From NCBI GenBank assembly GCA_947462335.1, contig OX381716.1, positions 4,956,438-5,020,437 on the forward strand: a stretch of 64,000 nucleotides of DNA. The letters run 5' to 3'. Position 1 is the first letter of the stretch; the number at the start of each line of letters is the position of its first letter. Source of the DNA: Harmothoe impar (Eukaryota; Annelida; Polychaeta; Phyllodocida; Polynoidae). A program made the position numbers and the translations under genes. Shown here piece by piece: positions 19,736 through 32,500 of this stretch. The notes under the pieces were generated by a model. That model searched no databases. It worked only from the letters and a program-made list of their open reading frames with translations, and was not told the DNA's origin.

Positions 19736-20387
19736 TATTGTGACGCTTCACATATCTATGCAGTAGTGGGTTGTATTAACGTAGTGTTAGGGCCCCAGAC
19801 TTGGGTTGGAGGGAGGGTAGCTGTGTCACTGTCAAATATAAAAAGTCCCAATGTCCCTTGTTGAATATACACCCTTAGAAAAGTGAGAGTCATTGTCGCT
19901 AAAACTACCCTCACCTGAGAGTCAGGCAGTGCGTGTGTATAGAGTCAACCCTTACTTCCCCGAGTTTGGAAAATGCAAGGAAAACTGTCTGAGGAAGCAA
20001 ATCATCAGGGGAATGAAGTCCAATTACCATGTACCGGTAACATATATAAGGGAAGTTCCCAGGCAAATGTCTGAGGAAGTGAAGGATCTGTGGGAATAAA
20101 TATTTGAGGTAGTGAGGGTCGACTGTACAAGACAAAGGTTCACTAGTGTACAATTCACCCCTGAGGGTTATAGATGAGAAGACAGAAATTTATTGATCTG
20201 CAAATGCTTAAACAGCTGTGAATTAGGTTATTTAACATGGGGTGTGAAATAAGGCCTTCCCTGGTTAAGTCAGTGGGACTGCTTTATTTACCATGAAGTA
20301 AAAGAAATAGTTTGTGTCCCTTGTCGCCAACCTCCAGCATCCCCTAGTATGGCTCTAGACCTCGATATTCGATATGGCGACATGGGG

Positions 20388-20606
20388 CTCAGTCTCATAA
20401 GTTTGTAACAGTTGAAATGTCTCTGTCTTTGACCGGGTGTAGTCTTTGACCGGGTGTAGTCTCCGCTTTTCTTACTACATAGACCTCATTTCTGCTTTTC
20501 TAATGCTCCCTGGTCAAAGACTACACTCGGTCAAAGACTACACCCGGTTAAAGACTACACACGGTCAAAGATGTTTCAATTGTTACAAACTCATGAGACT
20601 GAGCCA
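20388..20606. mobile_element. Foldback element with repeated TTTGACCGGGTGTAGTC arms
   Basis: Left arm GGGCTCAGTCTCATAAG, GTTTGTAACAGTTGAAA, then two copies of TCTTTGACCGGGTGTAG; the right arm is the inverted form with four copies. The arms are about 85 bp and imperfect; the centre is TTTTC-rich and non-coding. Confidence 0.75.
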
Positions 20607-21266
20607 TGGGCATTTCTTAAACTCTGCATGAGACATAAGGCCTAAAAAGATAGTGACATGGAGCATGGGTAGTTCTTAAAATCGACATGGGACATGAGAA
20701 TTATTAAGTGGCATAGGCATGCGACATGGTCATGCAAAATGGAGACTTCCCAGCTAACAAAAAAACGTGTTTTTGTTGTTGGCCTACACGGCCCCTGAGC
20801 CGTGTGGGCCAACACACAACACTAAACTCTTCAATGGGACTATCATATAAAAAGTGAGATTTATGTATAACGTATCCAGACCATAATAATGTTTTATCAG
20901 TATTGAAACAGAAATAATGGATCTTTCCCACGATATATGTTACATGCTGATCAACCTAATACAACAGGTAAAACAATCGAATAACAAAGGAGCGTCTTTA
21001 GCACTGTGACAGATAGGGAATAAGTAAAATGGCAGGCCTAATTATTAAAAGCACTATTTATCCCCTAGGGCATACTAATACTAATAGTAATGCCTGCACC
21101 AGTCAGAACTGCAAAGGAGTGTGTTAAAAATGATTTCTCTTTCCAATGGTATATACATGTAAGATGCCTCTATAACAACATAGAGATTCAAGATCCATTT
21201 TTAGTTATCCCATGTGCCCCTATAGTCTCGTATAAGGACTCCCTTCCGTTACCCGGTACTGGCATG

Positions 21267-21345
21267 TAGGCCACATGGGTTAGGGGGCTGCCTTCAGATC
21301 CCAGGTTACAACTTGTGTAGGTTCGAATCCTGGAGGTAGTTTTGT
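21267..21345 (+). repeat. Possible tRNA-derived SINE fragment
   Basis: GGTTAGGGGGCTGCC...GTAGGTTCGAATCCTGGAGG resembles a Pol III A box/B box pair, but the arms do not fold into a clean cloverleaf by eye. Confidence 0.35.
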
Positions 21346-21697
21346 AAATAAGACTTTAGTGCTTTACTTTCGTTTTCAAGAAAGGGTGGTCTAAATCAAA
21401 TGTAAATGTACGTTTTGATTTATAAATAATTGCCAATGTGTTTAGGCTTAGAGGTTAGATGTAAAATATAGCCCTACAAAGGCGTTAGACAAGGTTGTTA
21501 CAAAAATGTTTGTCCCAAACGTTTTCAAAACGTTTCAAAACGTTTGGATACGAAAGTTTTCTACCAAACCATATTCAAACGTTTTAAAACGTTCTGAAAA
21601 CGTTTTTCGTTAGCTGGGTTCCCTTATTGCTTGTCACCAGGGTTAAAACAGGGTCTTGTCGTATTGTGGATGTTACCATGCGGCCAGACACAGTGAC

Positions 21698-21899
21698 TGC
21701 ACAGTGCTAGTGCTGTCTGGTAGGACACACAGACAGACAGACACAGTGCTAGTGCTGTCTGGTAGGACAGACACACAGACAGACACAGTGCTAGTGCTGT
21801 CTGGTAGGACACACAGACAGACAGACAGACAGACACAGTACTAGTGCTGTCTGGTAGGACACACAGACAGACAGACACAGTACTAGTGCTGTCTGGTAG

Positions 21900-21935
<36 letters not shown>

Positions 21936-22053
21936 CAGTACTAGTGCTGTCTGGTAGGACAGACACACAGACAGACAGACAGACACAGTACTAGTGCTGT
22001 CTGGTAGGACACACAGACAGACAGACAGACAAAGTACTAGTGCTGTCTGGTAG

Positions 22054-22097
<44 letters not shown>

Positions 22098-22119
22098 CAG
22101 TACTAGTGCTGTCTGGTAG

Positions 22120-22163
<44 letters not shown>

Positions 22164-22381
22164 CAGTACTAGTGCTGTCTGGTAGGACAGACAGACAGAC
22201 AGACAGACAGACACAGTGCTAGTGCTGTCTGGTAGGACACACAGACAGACAGACACAGTACTAGTGCTGTCTGGTAGGACAGACAGACAGACAGACAGAC
22301 AGACACAGTACTAGTGCTGTCTGGTAGGACAGACAGACAGACACACAGACAGACAGACACAGTACTAGTGCTGTCTGGTAG

Positions 22382-22417
<36 letters not shown>

Positions 22418-22439
22418 CAGTACTAGTGCTGTCTGGTAG

Positions 22440-22483
<44 letters not shown>

Positions 22484-22552
22484 CAGTACTAGTGCTGTCT
22501 GGTAGGACACACAGACAGACAGACACAGTACTAGTGCTGTCTGGTAGGACAC

Positions 22553-22591
<39 letters not shown>

Positions 22592-22613
22592 CAGTACTAG
22601 TGCTGTCTGGTAG

Positions 22614-22657
<44 letters not shown>

Positions 22658-22734
22658 CAGTACTAGTGCTGTCTGGTAGGACAGACAGACAGACAGACAG
22701 ACAGACACAGTACTAGTGCTGTCTGGTAGGACAC

Positions 22735-22765
<31 letters not shown>

Positions 22766-22787
22766 CAGTACTAGTGCTGTCTGGTAG

Positions 22788-22827
<40 letters not shown>

Positions 22828-22933
22828 CAGTACTAGTGCTGTCTGGTAGGACACACAGACAGACAGACACAGTACTAGTGCTGTCTGGTAGGACAGACAG
22901 ACAGACAGACACAGTACTAGTGCTGTCTGGTAG

Positions 22934-22969
<36 letters not shown>

Positions 22970-22991
22970 CAGTACTAGTGCTGTCTGGTAG

Positions 22992-23031
<40 letters not shown>

Positions 23032-23137
23032 CAGTACTAGTGCTGTCTGGTAGGACACACAGACAGACAGACACAGTACTAGTGCTGTCTGGTAGGACAC
23101 ACAGACAGACAGACACAGTACTAGTGCTGTCTGGTAG

Positions 23138-23173
<36 letters not shown>

Positions 23174-23253
23174 CAGTACTAGTGCTGTCTGGTAGGACAG
23201 ACAGACAGACAGACACACAGACAGACAGACACAGTACTAGTGCTGTCTGGTAG

Positions 23254-23289
<36 letters not shown>

Positions 23290-23335
23290 CAGTACTAGTG
23301 CTGTCTGGTAGGACAGACACACAGACAGTGCTAGT
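21698..23335. repeat. Compound array: AGTACTAGTGCTGTCTGGTAGGAC plus (AGAC)n
   Basis: A 24-bp conserved core (ACACAGTACTAGTGCTGTCT, GGTAGGAC) alternates with (AGAC)n tracts of variable length, about 30 times. Early copies have GTGCTAGTGC, later ones GTACTAGTGC. Long frames rich in Cys/Ser/Val (minus) or Asp/Arg/Gln (plus) are repeat artefacts. Confidence 0.96.
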
Positions 23336-23469
23336 CTGTGTTGCGGTTGTCTAGACCTCCCCCTGCTATCTCCCTCATCCCCCACCAGCAGCAGATAGCA
23401 GTGGTCTATTAATAGCATCCATAGTACCCAGTATTGCCACCGCTTCACGCTGCTGCCGCTTGGTGGCGC

Positions 23470-23640
23470 CCCGGTGCTGCCATGTGTGATGGGTGGAGGG
23501 GGGGAGTGGTGTAGGGCGGGGGGGTGTAGGGGGGTGGGGGGTGAGGGGACGGTTGGGACGGTGGGGGTGGAGGGGGGTGAGGGTGGGCAGTGTGGTGTGT
23601 GGGGGAGGTGTAGGGGAGCAGGGGGAGCAGAGACCGGGGG
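23470..23640. repeat. G-rich low-complexity tract
   Basis: Runs of G3-G7 separated by T, A or GTG over about 170 bp; strong G-quadruplex potential on the plus strand. No credible gene. Confidence 0.8.
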
Positions 23641-23738
23641 ACAGGAGACGGCTGGCCGGCACAGCACGGCGGGGGCCCGGGCACACAGCACACACACCGT
23701 CTGCTGGACCACCTCCAGGACCACCACAACACTGAGCC

Positions 23739-24060
23739 ATACTACAACCTTACTACTGCTCATACTGAGCCATACTGCACCATACTACAACCTTACTACT
23801 GCTGCACACTGAGCCATACTGCACCATACTACAACCTTACTACTGCTGCACACTGAGCCATACTGCACCATACTACAACCTTACTACTGCTGCACACTGA
23901 GCCATACTGCACCATACTACAACCTTACTACTGCTGCACACTGAGCCATACTGCACCATACTACAACCTTACTACTGCTGCACACTGAGCCATACCACAC
24001 CATACTACAACCTTACTACTGCTGCACACTGAGCCATACCACACCATACTGCACCAGTAC
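23739..24060. repeat. 44-bp tandem repeat (about 7 copies)
   Basis: Unit: CACTGAGCCATACTGCACCA followed by TACTACAACCTTACTACTGCTGCA. The last copies diverge and grade into the next array. Confidence 0.95.
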
Positions 24061-24169
24061 TACTGCTTCATATGGTGGGCGCATGCTGCTTCATACTGAG
24101 AGCCATACTACACCATACTACACCATACTATAACATTACTACTGCTTCATATGGTGGGCGCATGCTGCT

Positions 24170-24545
24170 CCACACTGAGCCACACTGAGTCATACTGAGT
24201 CATGCTGAGTCATGCTGAGTCATACTGAGTCATACTGAGTCATGCTGAGTCATGCTGAGTCATGCTGAGTCATACGGAGTCAAACTGAGCCGCACTGAGT
24301 CGTACTGAGTCGTACTGAGTCATACTGAGTCATACTGAGTCATACTGAGTCACACTGAGTCATACTGAGTCATGCTGAGTCATGCTGAGTCATGCTGAGT
24401 CATGCTGAGTCATACTGAGTCATACTGAGTCATGCTGGGTCATACTGAGCCACACTGAGTCACACTGAGTCATGCTGAGTCATACTGAGTCATGCTGAGT
24501 CATGCTGAGTCATGCTGAGTCATGCTGAGTCATACTGAGAGCCAT
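24170..24545. repeat. 10-bp tandem repeat CATACTGAGT/CATGCTGAGT
   Basis: About 36 units with A/G alternation at the fourth position (CATACTGAGT or CATGCTGAGT). It derives from the CACTGAGCCATACTG segment of the neighbouring 44-bp unit. A (CAA)n tract follows at 24749-24775. Confidence 0.95.
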
Positions 24546-24831
24546 ACTTCACCATACTGAGTCATATTACACCATACTGAGTAATACTGAGCCATATTAC
24601 ACCAGTACTGCTGCTTCATACTGAGCCATACCACACCATACTGCACCAAGGGCCGCCCCTGGAGCACTCACTGCCACTGGAGGAGGCTCCGTGAGACGTG
24701 TAGGTAGCAGGTACTGGAGGCCGGGTGTGGACCCGGCATAGCGGCCAGACAACAACAACAACAACAACAACAACAAGGGGACAGGTGTCTGGAGGATCCA
24801 CTAGTGGTGACTACACCTCCTCCCCCGCCTC

Positions 24832-24902
24832 TCTACCCCCTCTCTACCCCCTCTCTACCCCCTCTCTACCCCCTCTCTACCCCCTCTCTACCCCCTCTCT
24901 AC
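24832..24902. repeat. 11-bp tandem repeat CTCTACCCCCT
   Basis: About seven near-perfect units. Confidence 0.93.
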
Positions 24903-25159
24903 CACCACCAGTACTGAGTGGTGAGTGGTGACCAGACAGGAGCCGTCCCTGGGTGGTGGGTGCTGTAGGGCCCCGACCCGGCTACACACCAGACTATATG
25001 TACTAGTATCCACTAGTCCTGCCGTCTAGACCTCTGTCACACATATGGCTGCGTCTGTAGGACTGCTACACGTCTAGACCAGAGTGACACACATGGTACT
25101 GTGAGGGACCACCAGGGGAGGAGCATAGCCTTACAGTGTAGGGGGCCAGTCTGGGGCTG

Positions 25160-25665
25160 TCACCACAGGGCCACCGACGGGTGACATCCACAAGGCGACA
25201 AGACCTTGTTTTACCCGGTATAGGGCCACCGACGGGTGCCATCCACAAGGCGACAAGGCCCTGTTTTACCCGATATAGGGCCACAGACGGGTGCCATCCA
25301 CAAGGCGACAAGACCCTGTTTTAACCCAGTATAGGGCCACCGACGGGTGCCATCCACACGGCGACAAGACCTTGTTTTACCCGGTATAGGGCCACCGACG
25401 GGTGACATCCACAAGGCGACAAGACCTTGTTTTACCCGGTATAGGGCCACCGACGGGTGACATCCACAAGGCGACAAGACCTTGTTTTACCCGGTATAGG
25501 GCCACCGACGGGTGACATCCACAAGGCGACAATACCCTGTTTTACCCGGTATAGGGCGGCAGACGGGTGCCATCCACAAGGCGACAATACCCTGTTTTAA
25601 CCCAGTATAGGACCACAGACGGGTGACATCCACAAGGCGACAAGACCCTGTTTTAACCCTAGATA
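25160..25665. repeat. 55-bp tandem repeat (about 9 copies)
   Basis: Unit: GGGCCACCGACGGGTGACAT, CCACAAGGCGACAAGACCTT, GTTTTACCCGGTATA, with ACCGACGG/ACAGACGG and GACATCC/GCCATCC variants. The following stretch to 25790 and 27100-27215 contains related CAAGGGACAAG motifs. Minus-strand frames here are artefacts. Confidence 0.95.
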
Positions 25666-25903
25666 GGCAAGAGACAAGGGGATGCTGGGAGTTGGCGACA
25701 AGGGACAAGACCTACTTATTAAATCGTCAAGGGACAAAGTCCATTCATTAACATCGCCAAGGGACATCGGCTTTTATTAAAATGGACCAGTGAGACAGCC
25801 CCCCTGTCTGGGGCCCCACCTGCCACCACTGGGTGTCTACTACAGCGTCAATATGGACGTCTCTGTCCTGCTGCTGGTACATGACCCCACATGGGGCTCA
25901 CAG

Positions 25904-25945
25904 TGAGTCGGTGTGAGTCGGTGTGAGTCGGTGTGAGTCGGTGTG
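25904..25945. repeat. 10-bp repeat GTGAGTCGGT (4 copies)
   Basis: Short perfect tandem run next to the 89-bp array. Confidence 0.9.
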
Positions 25946-25993
25946 AGCAGCTCAACCCTCCGGCAAACACTGTGTCTAGTATTACAGATATTG

Positions 25994-26710
25994 CACTGCC
26001 AGTAAATGAACACTGTACCTGGTTCTACTGTAGCAGTGTATTATCTAATACTACAACAATACTGGCGTCTCAATATGGTCAACACTGCCAGTAAATGAAC
26101 ACTGTACCTGGTTCTACTGTAGCAGTGTATTATCTAATACTACAACAATACTGGCGTCTCAATATGGTCAACACTGCCAGTAAATGAACACTGTATCTGG
26201 TTCTACTGTAGCAGTGTATTCTCTAATACTACAACAATACTGGCGTCTCAATATGGTCAACACTGCCAGTAAATGAACACTGTATCTGGTTCTACTGTAG
26301 CAGTGTATTCTCTAATACTACAACAATACTGGCGTCTCAATATGGTCAACACTGCCAGTAAATGAACACTGTATCTGGTTCTACTGTAGCAGTGTATTCT
26401 CTAATACTACAACAATACTGGCGTCTCAATATGGTCAACACTGCCAGTAAATGAACACTGTATCTGGTTCTACTGTAGCAGTGTATTATCTAATACTACA
26501 ACAATACTGGCGTCTCAATATGGTCAACACTGCCAGTAAATGAACACTGTATCTGGTTCTACTGTAGCAGTGTATTCTCTAATACTACAACAATACTGGC
26601 GTCTCAATATGGTCAACACTGCCAGTAAATGAACACTGTATCTGGTTCCACTGTAGCAGTGTATTATCTAATGCTAATACTGCCGTCTCAATATGGTCAA
26701 CACTCCCAGT
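25994..26710. repeat. 89-bp tandem repeat (8 copies)
   Basis: Unit starts CACTGCCAGTAAATGAACAC and includes GGTTCTACTGTAGCAGTGTA and GGCGTCTCAATATGGTCAA. Copies are at least 97 percent alike except the last, which is deleted internally. Alternation of TGTACC/TGTATC and TATTATC/TATTCTC marks recent unit duplications. Confidence 0.96.
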
Positions 26711-26879
26711 GAACACTGACAACACTGTAGTATCTGCTACACTATGCTATACACACTGCTGTGACACCACAGTCTCAGTATGGTGTGAGTAATATGACCA
26801 CGGCTCACTGCTGCTGCTGCTGCTGCCCCCAGACAGGGGCCTAGATGCCGGACCGCTGCAGTCTAGGCAGGTGGTGAGT

Positions 26880-26970
26880 GACCCCCCCCCCTGGGTCCTG
26901 ACCCCCCCCCCCCCCCCCAACACCAGCCCCCCCCCCCCCTGGGTACTGACCCCCCCCCCCCCCCCCCGGG
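26880..26970. repeat. C-homopolymer tracts
   Basis: Runs of up to 18 C separated by TGGGTCCTGAC-type spacers. Length is likely to be unreliable in assembly. Confidence 0.85.
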
Positions 26971-27789
26971 GGCAGGGTGACCAGCAGGCACCCTGACACT
27001 GACAGCAGCTGACGGCACCAGCAGCAGCAGCTGCCGTCTGTCTGACCACCAGGCTGCGGGGTGCACCAGGGCCCCACAAGGGCAGATTCTACAAGCCCCT
27101 GCTTTAAGCCTCATGCCTTCTGGACAAGGGACAAGGCCATGCTTGGGTCTGGCGACAAGGGACAAACCTGCTTCTTTAAACTGACAAGGGACAAGGCCAT
27201 GCTTGGGTCTAGTTACACCCCCTGACACCCCCTGACACCCCCCGCTAGTCTGTACACGCCCTGGAGGGCCTACCTGTACCTGGGGCAGCTGGCCGGGCGG
27301 TGGTCTGGAGGAGCCCCTACACCCCCCCCCCCCCCGCCTGGTCCTGGAGGCAGGCCCGGCAGCTGTAGGTGGGGGATGACCCTAGCCGGGGACAGCGTGT
27401 CTCTGGAGGCCGCTACTAGAGTGAGGAGACCAGAGACTCTGTGGGAGTAGTCAGTGGTGACTAGACACCCCTGACAGGGCCCTGTGTCTGTCAGGTCTGG
27501 CTGTCACTGAGGTCTGTCCTGTTGTGGAGATGCATGGTACCACATGCTAACACCCCGGCTGTGGGAGGAGGGATACAAGACAGGGAGGAGGGACACAGGC
27601 AGGAGGAGACAGGAGCTGGAGGGGAGGCATGTTGGCACCCTGGAGGAGGGCTGTGTGGGTGTAGGAGGGGCCTGGTGTGTGGAGTGACCCCTGTGGTGTA
27701 CAGAGCTCCTCCAGTAGGTGAATAGTATACAGGAGCTACCAGCACCCGGCACCACCACATGCGGGAGGTAGGTGTATGAAGCCTGTAGC

Positions 27790-28345
27790 AGGCCTTACCT
27801 CTCCATGTGTGGGAGACTATGGCACCACCAGGACCTAGTGCTCCTGCCACTTCTACTACTGCCACTACTACATGTGTGTTAGACTATAGCACCACCTAGT
27901 GCTCCTGCCACTACTACTACTGCAACTACATGTGTGGTAGACTATAGCACCACCAGGACCTAGTGCTCCTACTACTACTACTACTACTACTACTGCTACT
28001 ACTACATGTGTGTTAGACTATAGCACCACCAGGACCTAGTGCTCCTACTACCACCACTACTACTACTACTACTACATGTGTGTTAGACTATAGCACCACC
28101 AGGACCTACTACTACTACTGCCACTACTACATGTGTGTTAGACTATGGCACCACCAGGACCTACTACTACTACTGCCACTACTACATGTGTGTTAGACTA
28201 TAGCACCACCAGGACCTAGTGCTCCTACTACTGCCACTACTGCTACTACATGTGTGGTACTGGTAGACTATAGCACCACCAGGACCTAGTGCTCCTACTA
28301 CCACCACTACTACTACCACTACTACAGACCTAGTCTAGTCCAGTC
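27790..28345. repeat. Variable tandem repeat with (CTA)n tracts
   Basis: Core ATGTGTGTTAGACTATAGCA then CCACCAGGACCTAGTGCTCC alternates with variable (TAC)n/CCACTAC runs, about 8 copies of 60-90 bp. Non-coding. Confidence 0.93.
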
Positions 28346-28584
28346 TCCACCAGGAGCTACCACTGCTGCTGCTGCTACATGTCTAGTCTAGACTGGGTCA
28401 GGGTCTAGGCACTGTCAGGACCTCGTACTACTTCTACTGTGTCTGTTACTACTACTGCAGACTACACATCGAGTCTAGACCTAGTCTAGGCCCTGGGCCC
28501 TCCACATGCCCCCTACTGGAGTGTGGCTCTGCATGTTGGGGGGATACTGGCATCTACTACTACTATACTATACTCCACTCAGTA

Positions 28585-28790
28585 TACACTACTGTATAGG
28601 GCTCTACCGGGAGTGGACTTGTTCCCGCGACCACTCTGTGTACACTGTTACAAGCAATCTCGTGAGACCTTGGCTCTGCTCTCGTACCGCAGCTTGTTAC
28701 CCGGAAGCTATGGTGTGTGAGTGTCTGGTGACTGCCTAAATCTCACGAGGAAATTCCTAGCTCGGTACTAATATGGCCACCCATACGGAG
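28585..28790 (+). repeat. Interspersed repeat family R1, copy 1
   Basis: Shares GACTTGTTCCCGC, CACTCTGTGTACACTG, AGCAATCTCGTGAGACCTTG, CGGAAGCTATGGTGTGTGAG and ATATGGCC...CCCAT with copies at 45175-45385, 45715-45945 and (minus) 58085-58290. Probably a SINE-like or MITE-like element; no ends are clear. Confidence 0.75.
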
Positions 28791-29074
28791 CTGCCCGAGT
28801 TATCGCTATAGCCTATAGGGCTTTAGCTGGACGTCCGGCTTGTGCTGTAGGCCTGTACGTGGAGTATGATGACGGGGTAGCAGCTCGGGCACCACGCGGG
28901 GGGTCAGCCCTGCCACCCACAGGTAATTTCAATTCAATTCAATTCAAACTTTTTTTAATTTTAACTGCAACAGTCAGGAACAAGTTGATGTATGATGGCT
29001 GCTACAGCAGAGCGTGGATATTCATTTCTCGATATCACAGTTTATTATATTCAAGGTACAGTAGTAACCCTTTG

Positions 29075-29372
29075 TTAAGGCCAAATAAAAAAATAGTTTG
29101 TTTCCGGTTACCGGACCGGGTGTAGCAGAACAGTGCCGGGTCCCTTCTTTTTTATTCTTTTATTTTTCAGAACATTTTGCTATTTTCGAGTTTTAACGGT
29201 TTCTAAATTGGACAATTATTAATGATTTTGTGGCGAAAACTCTATAAATAGGCCCTACAAAGGTGGAAAGCAAAAAGAAATAATTTAAAAGAAGAAAAAT
29301 CCGACCGGCCGGGTCTGCTATGTCAAACCATGTTACCGGAAACCAACCTTTTTTTTTAAATGTTGGCCTAAC
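29075..29372. mobile_element. MITE of the TTAGGCCAAAAAA family, copy 2
   Basis: AAGGCCAAATAAAAAAATAG, GTTTCCGGTTACCGG at left and CATGTTACCGGAAACCAACC, TTTT, GGCCTAAC at right. About 40-bp inverted ends, non-coding AT-rich interior. Confidence 0.75.
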
Positions 29373-29599
29373 CATGTATGGCCTAACCATGTATCTGCAG
29401 TTCACTCATTCAAAGCATCCTTTTGTTGATTGTCGCCACAATACATGAATGTAGCACTGTGCTGCATTGTTTTATAATGCCCGCCTGACGGGACTGATAC
29501 ACTCCTTAAGGGCCAGCTTGATGCAATTATGCAGCAGGGGCGTGCAGCACAGCGAGTAACTCGAGTTACTCCAGTTACTCTAGTTACTCGCCAACACAT

Positions 29600-32500
29600 C
29601 CTCCTGTCCCTTCCCCCTGTCCCCTCCCCCTGTCTCCTCCCCCTGTCCCCTCCCCTCCCCCTGTCCCCTCCCCTGTCCCCTCCCCCTGTCCCCTCCCCCT
29701 GTCCCTCCCCCTGTCCCTCCCCCTGTCCCTTCCCCCTGTCTCCCCCCTGTCCCCTCCCCCTGTCCCCTCCCCCTGTCCCCTGTCCCCTGTCCCCTGTCCC
29801 CTGTCCCTCCCCCTGTCCCCTCCCCCTGTCCCCTCCCCCTGTCCCCTCCCCCTGCCCCCTCCCCTGTCCCCTCCCCTGTCCTCTCCCCCTGTCCCCTCCC
29901 CCTGTCCCCTCCCCCTGTCCCATCTCCCTGTCCTCTGACCCTGTCCCCTCCCCCTGTCCCTTCCCCCTGTCCCTCCCCCTGTCCTCTCCCCCTGTCCCTT
30001 CCCCCTATCCCTCCCCCTGTCCTCTCCCCCTGTTCCCTCCCCCTGTCCCTCCCCCTGTCCCCTCCCCCTGTCCCCTCTCCCTGTCCCCTCCCCCTGTCCC
30101 CTCCCCCTGTCCCTCCCCCTGTCCTCTCCCCCTGTCCCTTCCCCCTGTCGGCCCCTCCCCTCCCCCTGTCCTCTCCCCCTGTCCCCTCCTCTGTCCCCTC
30201 CCCTGTCCCCTCCCCCTGTTCCCTCCCCCTGTCCCCTGTCCCCTGTCTCCTCCCCTGTCCCCTCCCCCTGTCCTCTGCCCCTGTCCTCTGCCCCTGTCCT
30301 CTGCCCCTGTCCCCTCCCTCTGTCCCCTCCCCTGTCCCCTCCCCCTCTCCCTCCCCCTGTCCTCTCCCCCTGTCCCCTCCCCCTGTCCCCTCCCCCTGTC
30401 CCCTCGCCCTGTCCCCTCCCCCTGTCCCCTCCCCCTGTCCTCTTCCCCTGTTCCCTGTCCCCTCCCCCTGTCACCTCCCCTGTCACCTCCCCTGTCCCCT
30501 CCCCCTGTCTCCTCCCCTGTCCCCTCCCCATGTCCCCTCCCCCTGTCCCTCCCCCTGTCCCCTCTCCCTGTCCCCTCCCCTGTCCCCTCCCCCTGTCCCC
30601 TCCCCCTGTCCTCTCCTCCTGTCCTCTCCCCCTGTCCCCTCCCCCTGTCCCCTCCCCTGTCCTCTCCCCCTGTCCTCTCCCCCTGTCCCCTCCCCCTGTC
30701 CCCTCCCCCTGTCCCCTCCCCCTGTCACCCCCCTGTCCCTCCCCCTGTCCCCTCCCCCTGTCCCTCCCCCTGTCAATCCCCCTGTCAATCCCCCTGTCCC
30801 CTCCCCCTGTCCCCTCCCCCTGTCCCCTCCCCCTGTCCCCTGTCCCCTCCCCTGTCCTCTCCCCCTGTTCCCTCCCCCTGTTCCCTCCCCCTGTCTCCTC
30901 CCCTGTCCCCTCCCCCTGTCCTCTGCCCCTGTCCCCTCCCCCTGTCCCCTCCCCCTGTCCCCTCCCCCTGTCCCTCCTCCTGTCCCTCCCCCTGTCCTCT
31001 CCCCCTGTCCCCTCCCCCTGTCCCCTCCCCCTGTCCCCTCCCCCTGTCCTCTCCCCCTGTCCCCTCCCCCTGTTCCCTGTCCCCTCCCCCTGTCCTCTCC
31101 CCCTGTCCCCTCCCCCTGTCACCCCCCCTGTCCCTCCCCCTGTCCCTCCCCCTGTCCCCTCCCTCTGTCCCTCCCCCTGTCAATCCCCCTGTCAATCCCC
31201 CTGTCCCCTCCCCCTGTCCCCTCCCCATGTCCTCTCCCCCTGTCCCCTGTCCTCTCCCCCTGTCCCCTCCCCCTGTCCCCTCCCCCTGTCCCTCCCCCTG
31301 TCCCCTCCCCCTGTCTCCTCCCCTGTCCCCTCCCCCTGTCCCTCCCCCTGTCCCTCCCCCTGTCCCCTCTCCCTGTTCCCTCCCCTGTCCCCTCCCCCTT
31401 TCCCCTCCCCCTGTCCCCTCCCCCTGTTCCTCCCCCTGTCCCTCCCCCTGTCCCTTCCCCCTGTCTCCCCCCTGTCCCCTCCCCCTGTCCCCTCCCCCTG
31501 TCCCCTGTCCCCTGTCCCCTGTCCCTCCCCCTGTCCCCTCCCCCTGTCCCCTCCCCCTGTCCCCTCCCCCTGTCCCCTCCCCCTGCCCCCTCCCCTGTCC
31601 CCTCCCCTGTCCTCTCCCCCTGTCCCCTCCCCCTGTCCCCTCCCCCTGTCCCATCTCCCTGTCCTCTGACCCTGTCCCCTCCCCCTGTCCCTTCCCCCTG
31701 TCCCTCCCCCTGTCCTCTCCCCCTGTCCCTTCCCCCTATCCCTCCTCCTGTCCTCTCCCCCTGTTCCCTCCCCCTGTCCCTCCCCCTGTCCCCTCCCCCT
31801 GTCCCCTCTCCCTGACCCCTCCCCCTGTCCCCTCCCCCTGTCCCTCCCCCTGTCCTCTCCCCCTGTCCCTTCCCCCTGTCGGCCCCTCCCGTCCCCTGTC
31901 CTCTCCCCCTGTCCCCTCCCCCTGTCCCCTCCCCTGTCCTCTCCCCCTGTCCTCTCCCCCTGTCCCCTCCCCCTGTCCCCTCCCCCTGTCCCCTCCCCCT
32001 GTCACCCCCCTGTCCCTCCCCCTGTCCCCTCCCCCTGTCCCTCCCCCTGTCAATCCCCCTGTCCCCTCCCCCCTGTCCCCTCCCCCTGTCCCCTCCCCCT
32101 GTCCCCTGTCCCCTCCCCTGTCCCCTCCCCCTGTTCCCTCCCCCTGTTCCCTCCCCCTGTCTCCTCCCCTGTCCCCTCCCCCTGTCTTCTGCCCCTGTCC
32201 CCTCCCCCTGTCCCCTCCCCCTGTCCCCTCCCCCTCTCCCTCCTCCTGTCCCTCCCCCTGTCCTCTCCCCCTGTCCCCTCCCCCTGTCCCCTCCCCCTGT
32301 CCCCTCCCCCTGTCCTCTCCCCCTGTCCCCTCCCCCTGTTCCCTGTCCCCTCCCCCTGTCCTCTCCCCCTGTCCCCTCCCCCTGTCCCCTCCCCCTGTCC
32401 CCTCCCCCTGTCACCCCCCCTGTCCCTCCCCCTGTCCCTCCCCCTGTCCCCTCCCCCTGTCCCTCCCCCTGATAATCCCCCTGTCAATCCCCCTGTCCCC

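Noticed and set aside
22000..23335. CRISPR-like alternation of a conserved core and variable spacers
   Set aside because: The variable parts are only (AGAC)n of different lengths, not unique spacers; no cas genes; the genome is eukaryotic.
21624..23763. Cys/Ser/Val-rich frames over the AGAC array
   Set aside because: Pure translation of a compound microsatellite; the ends run into unrelated low-complexity DNA.
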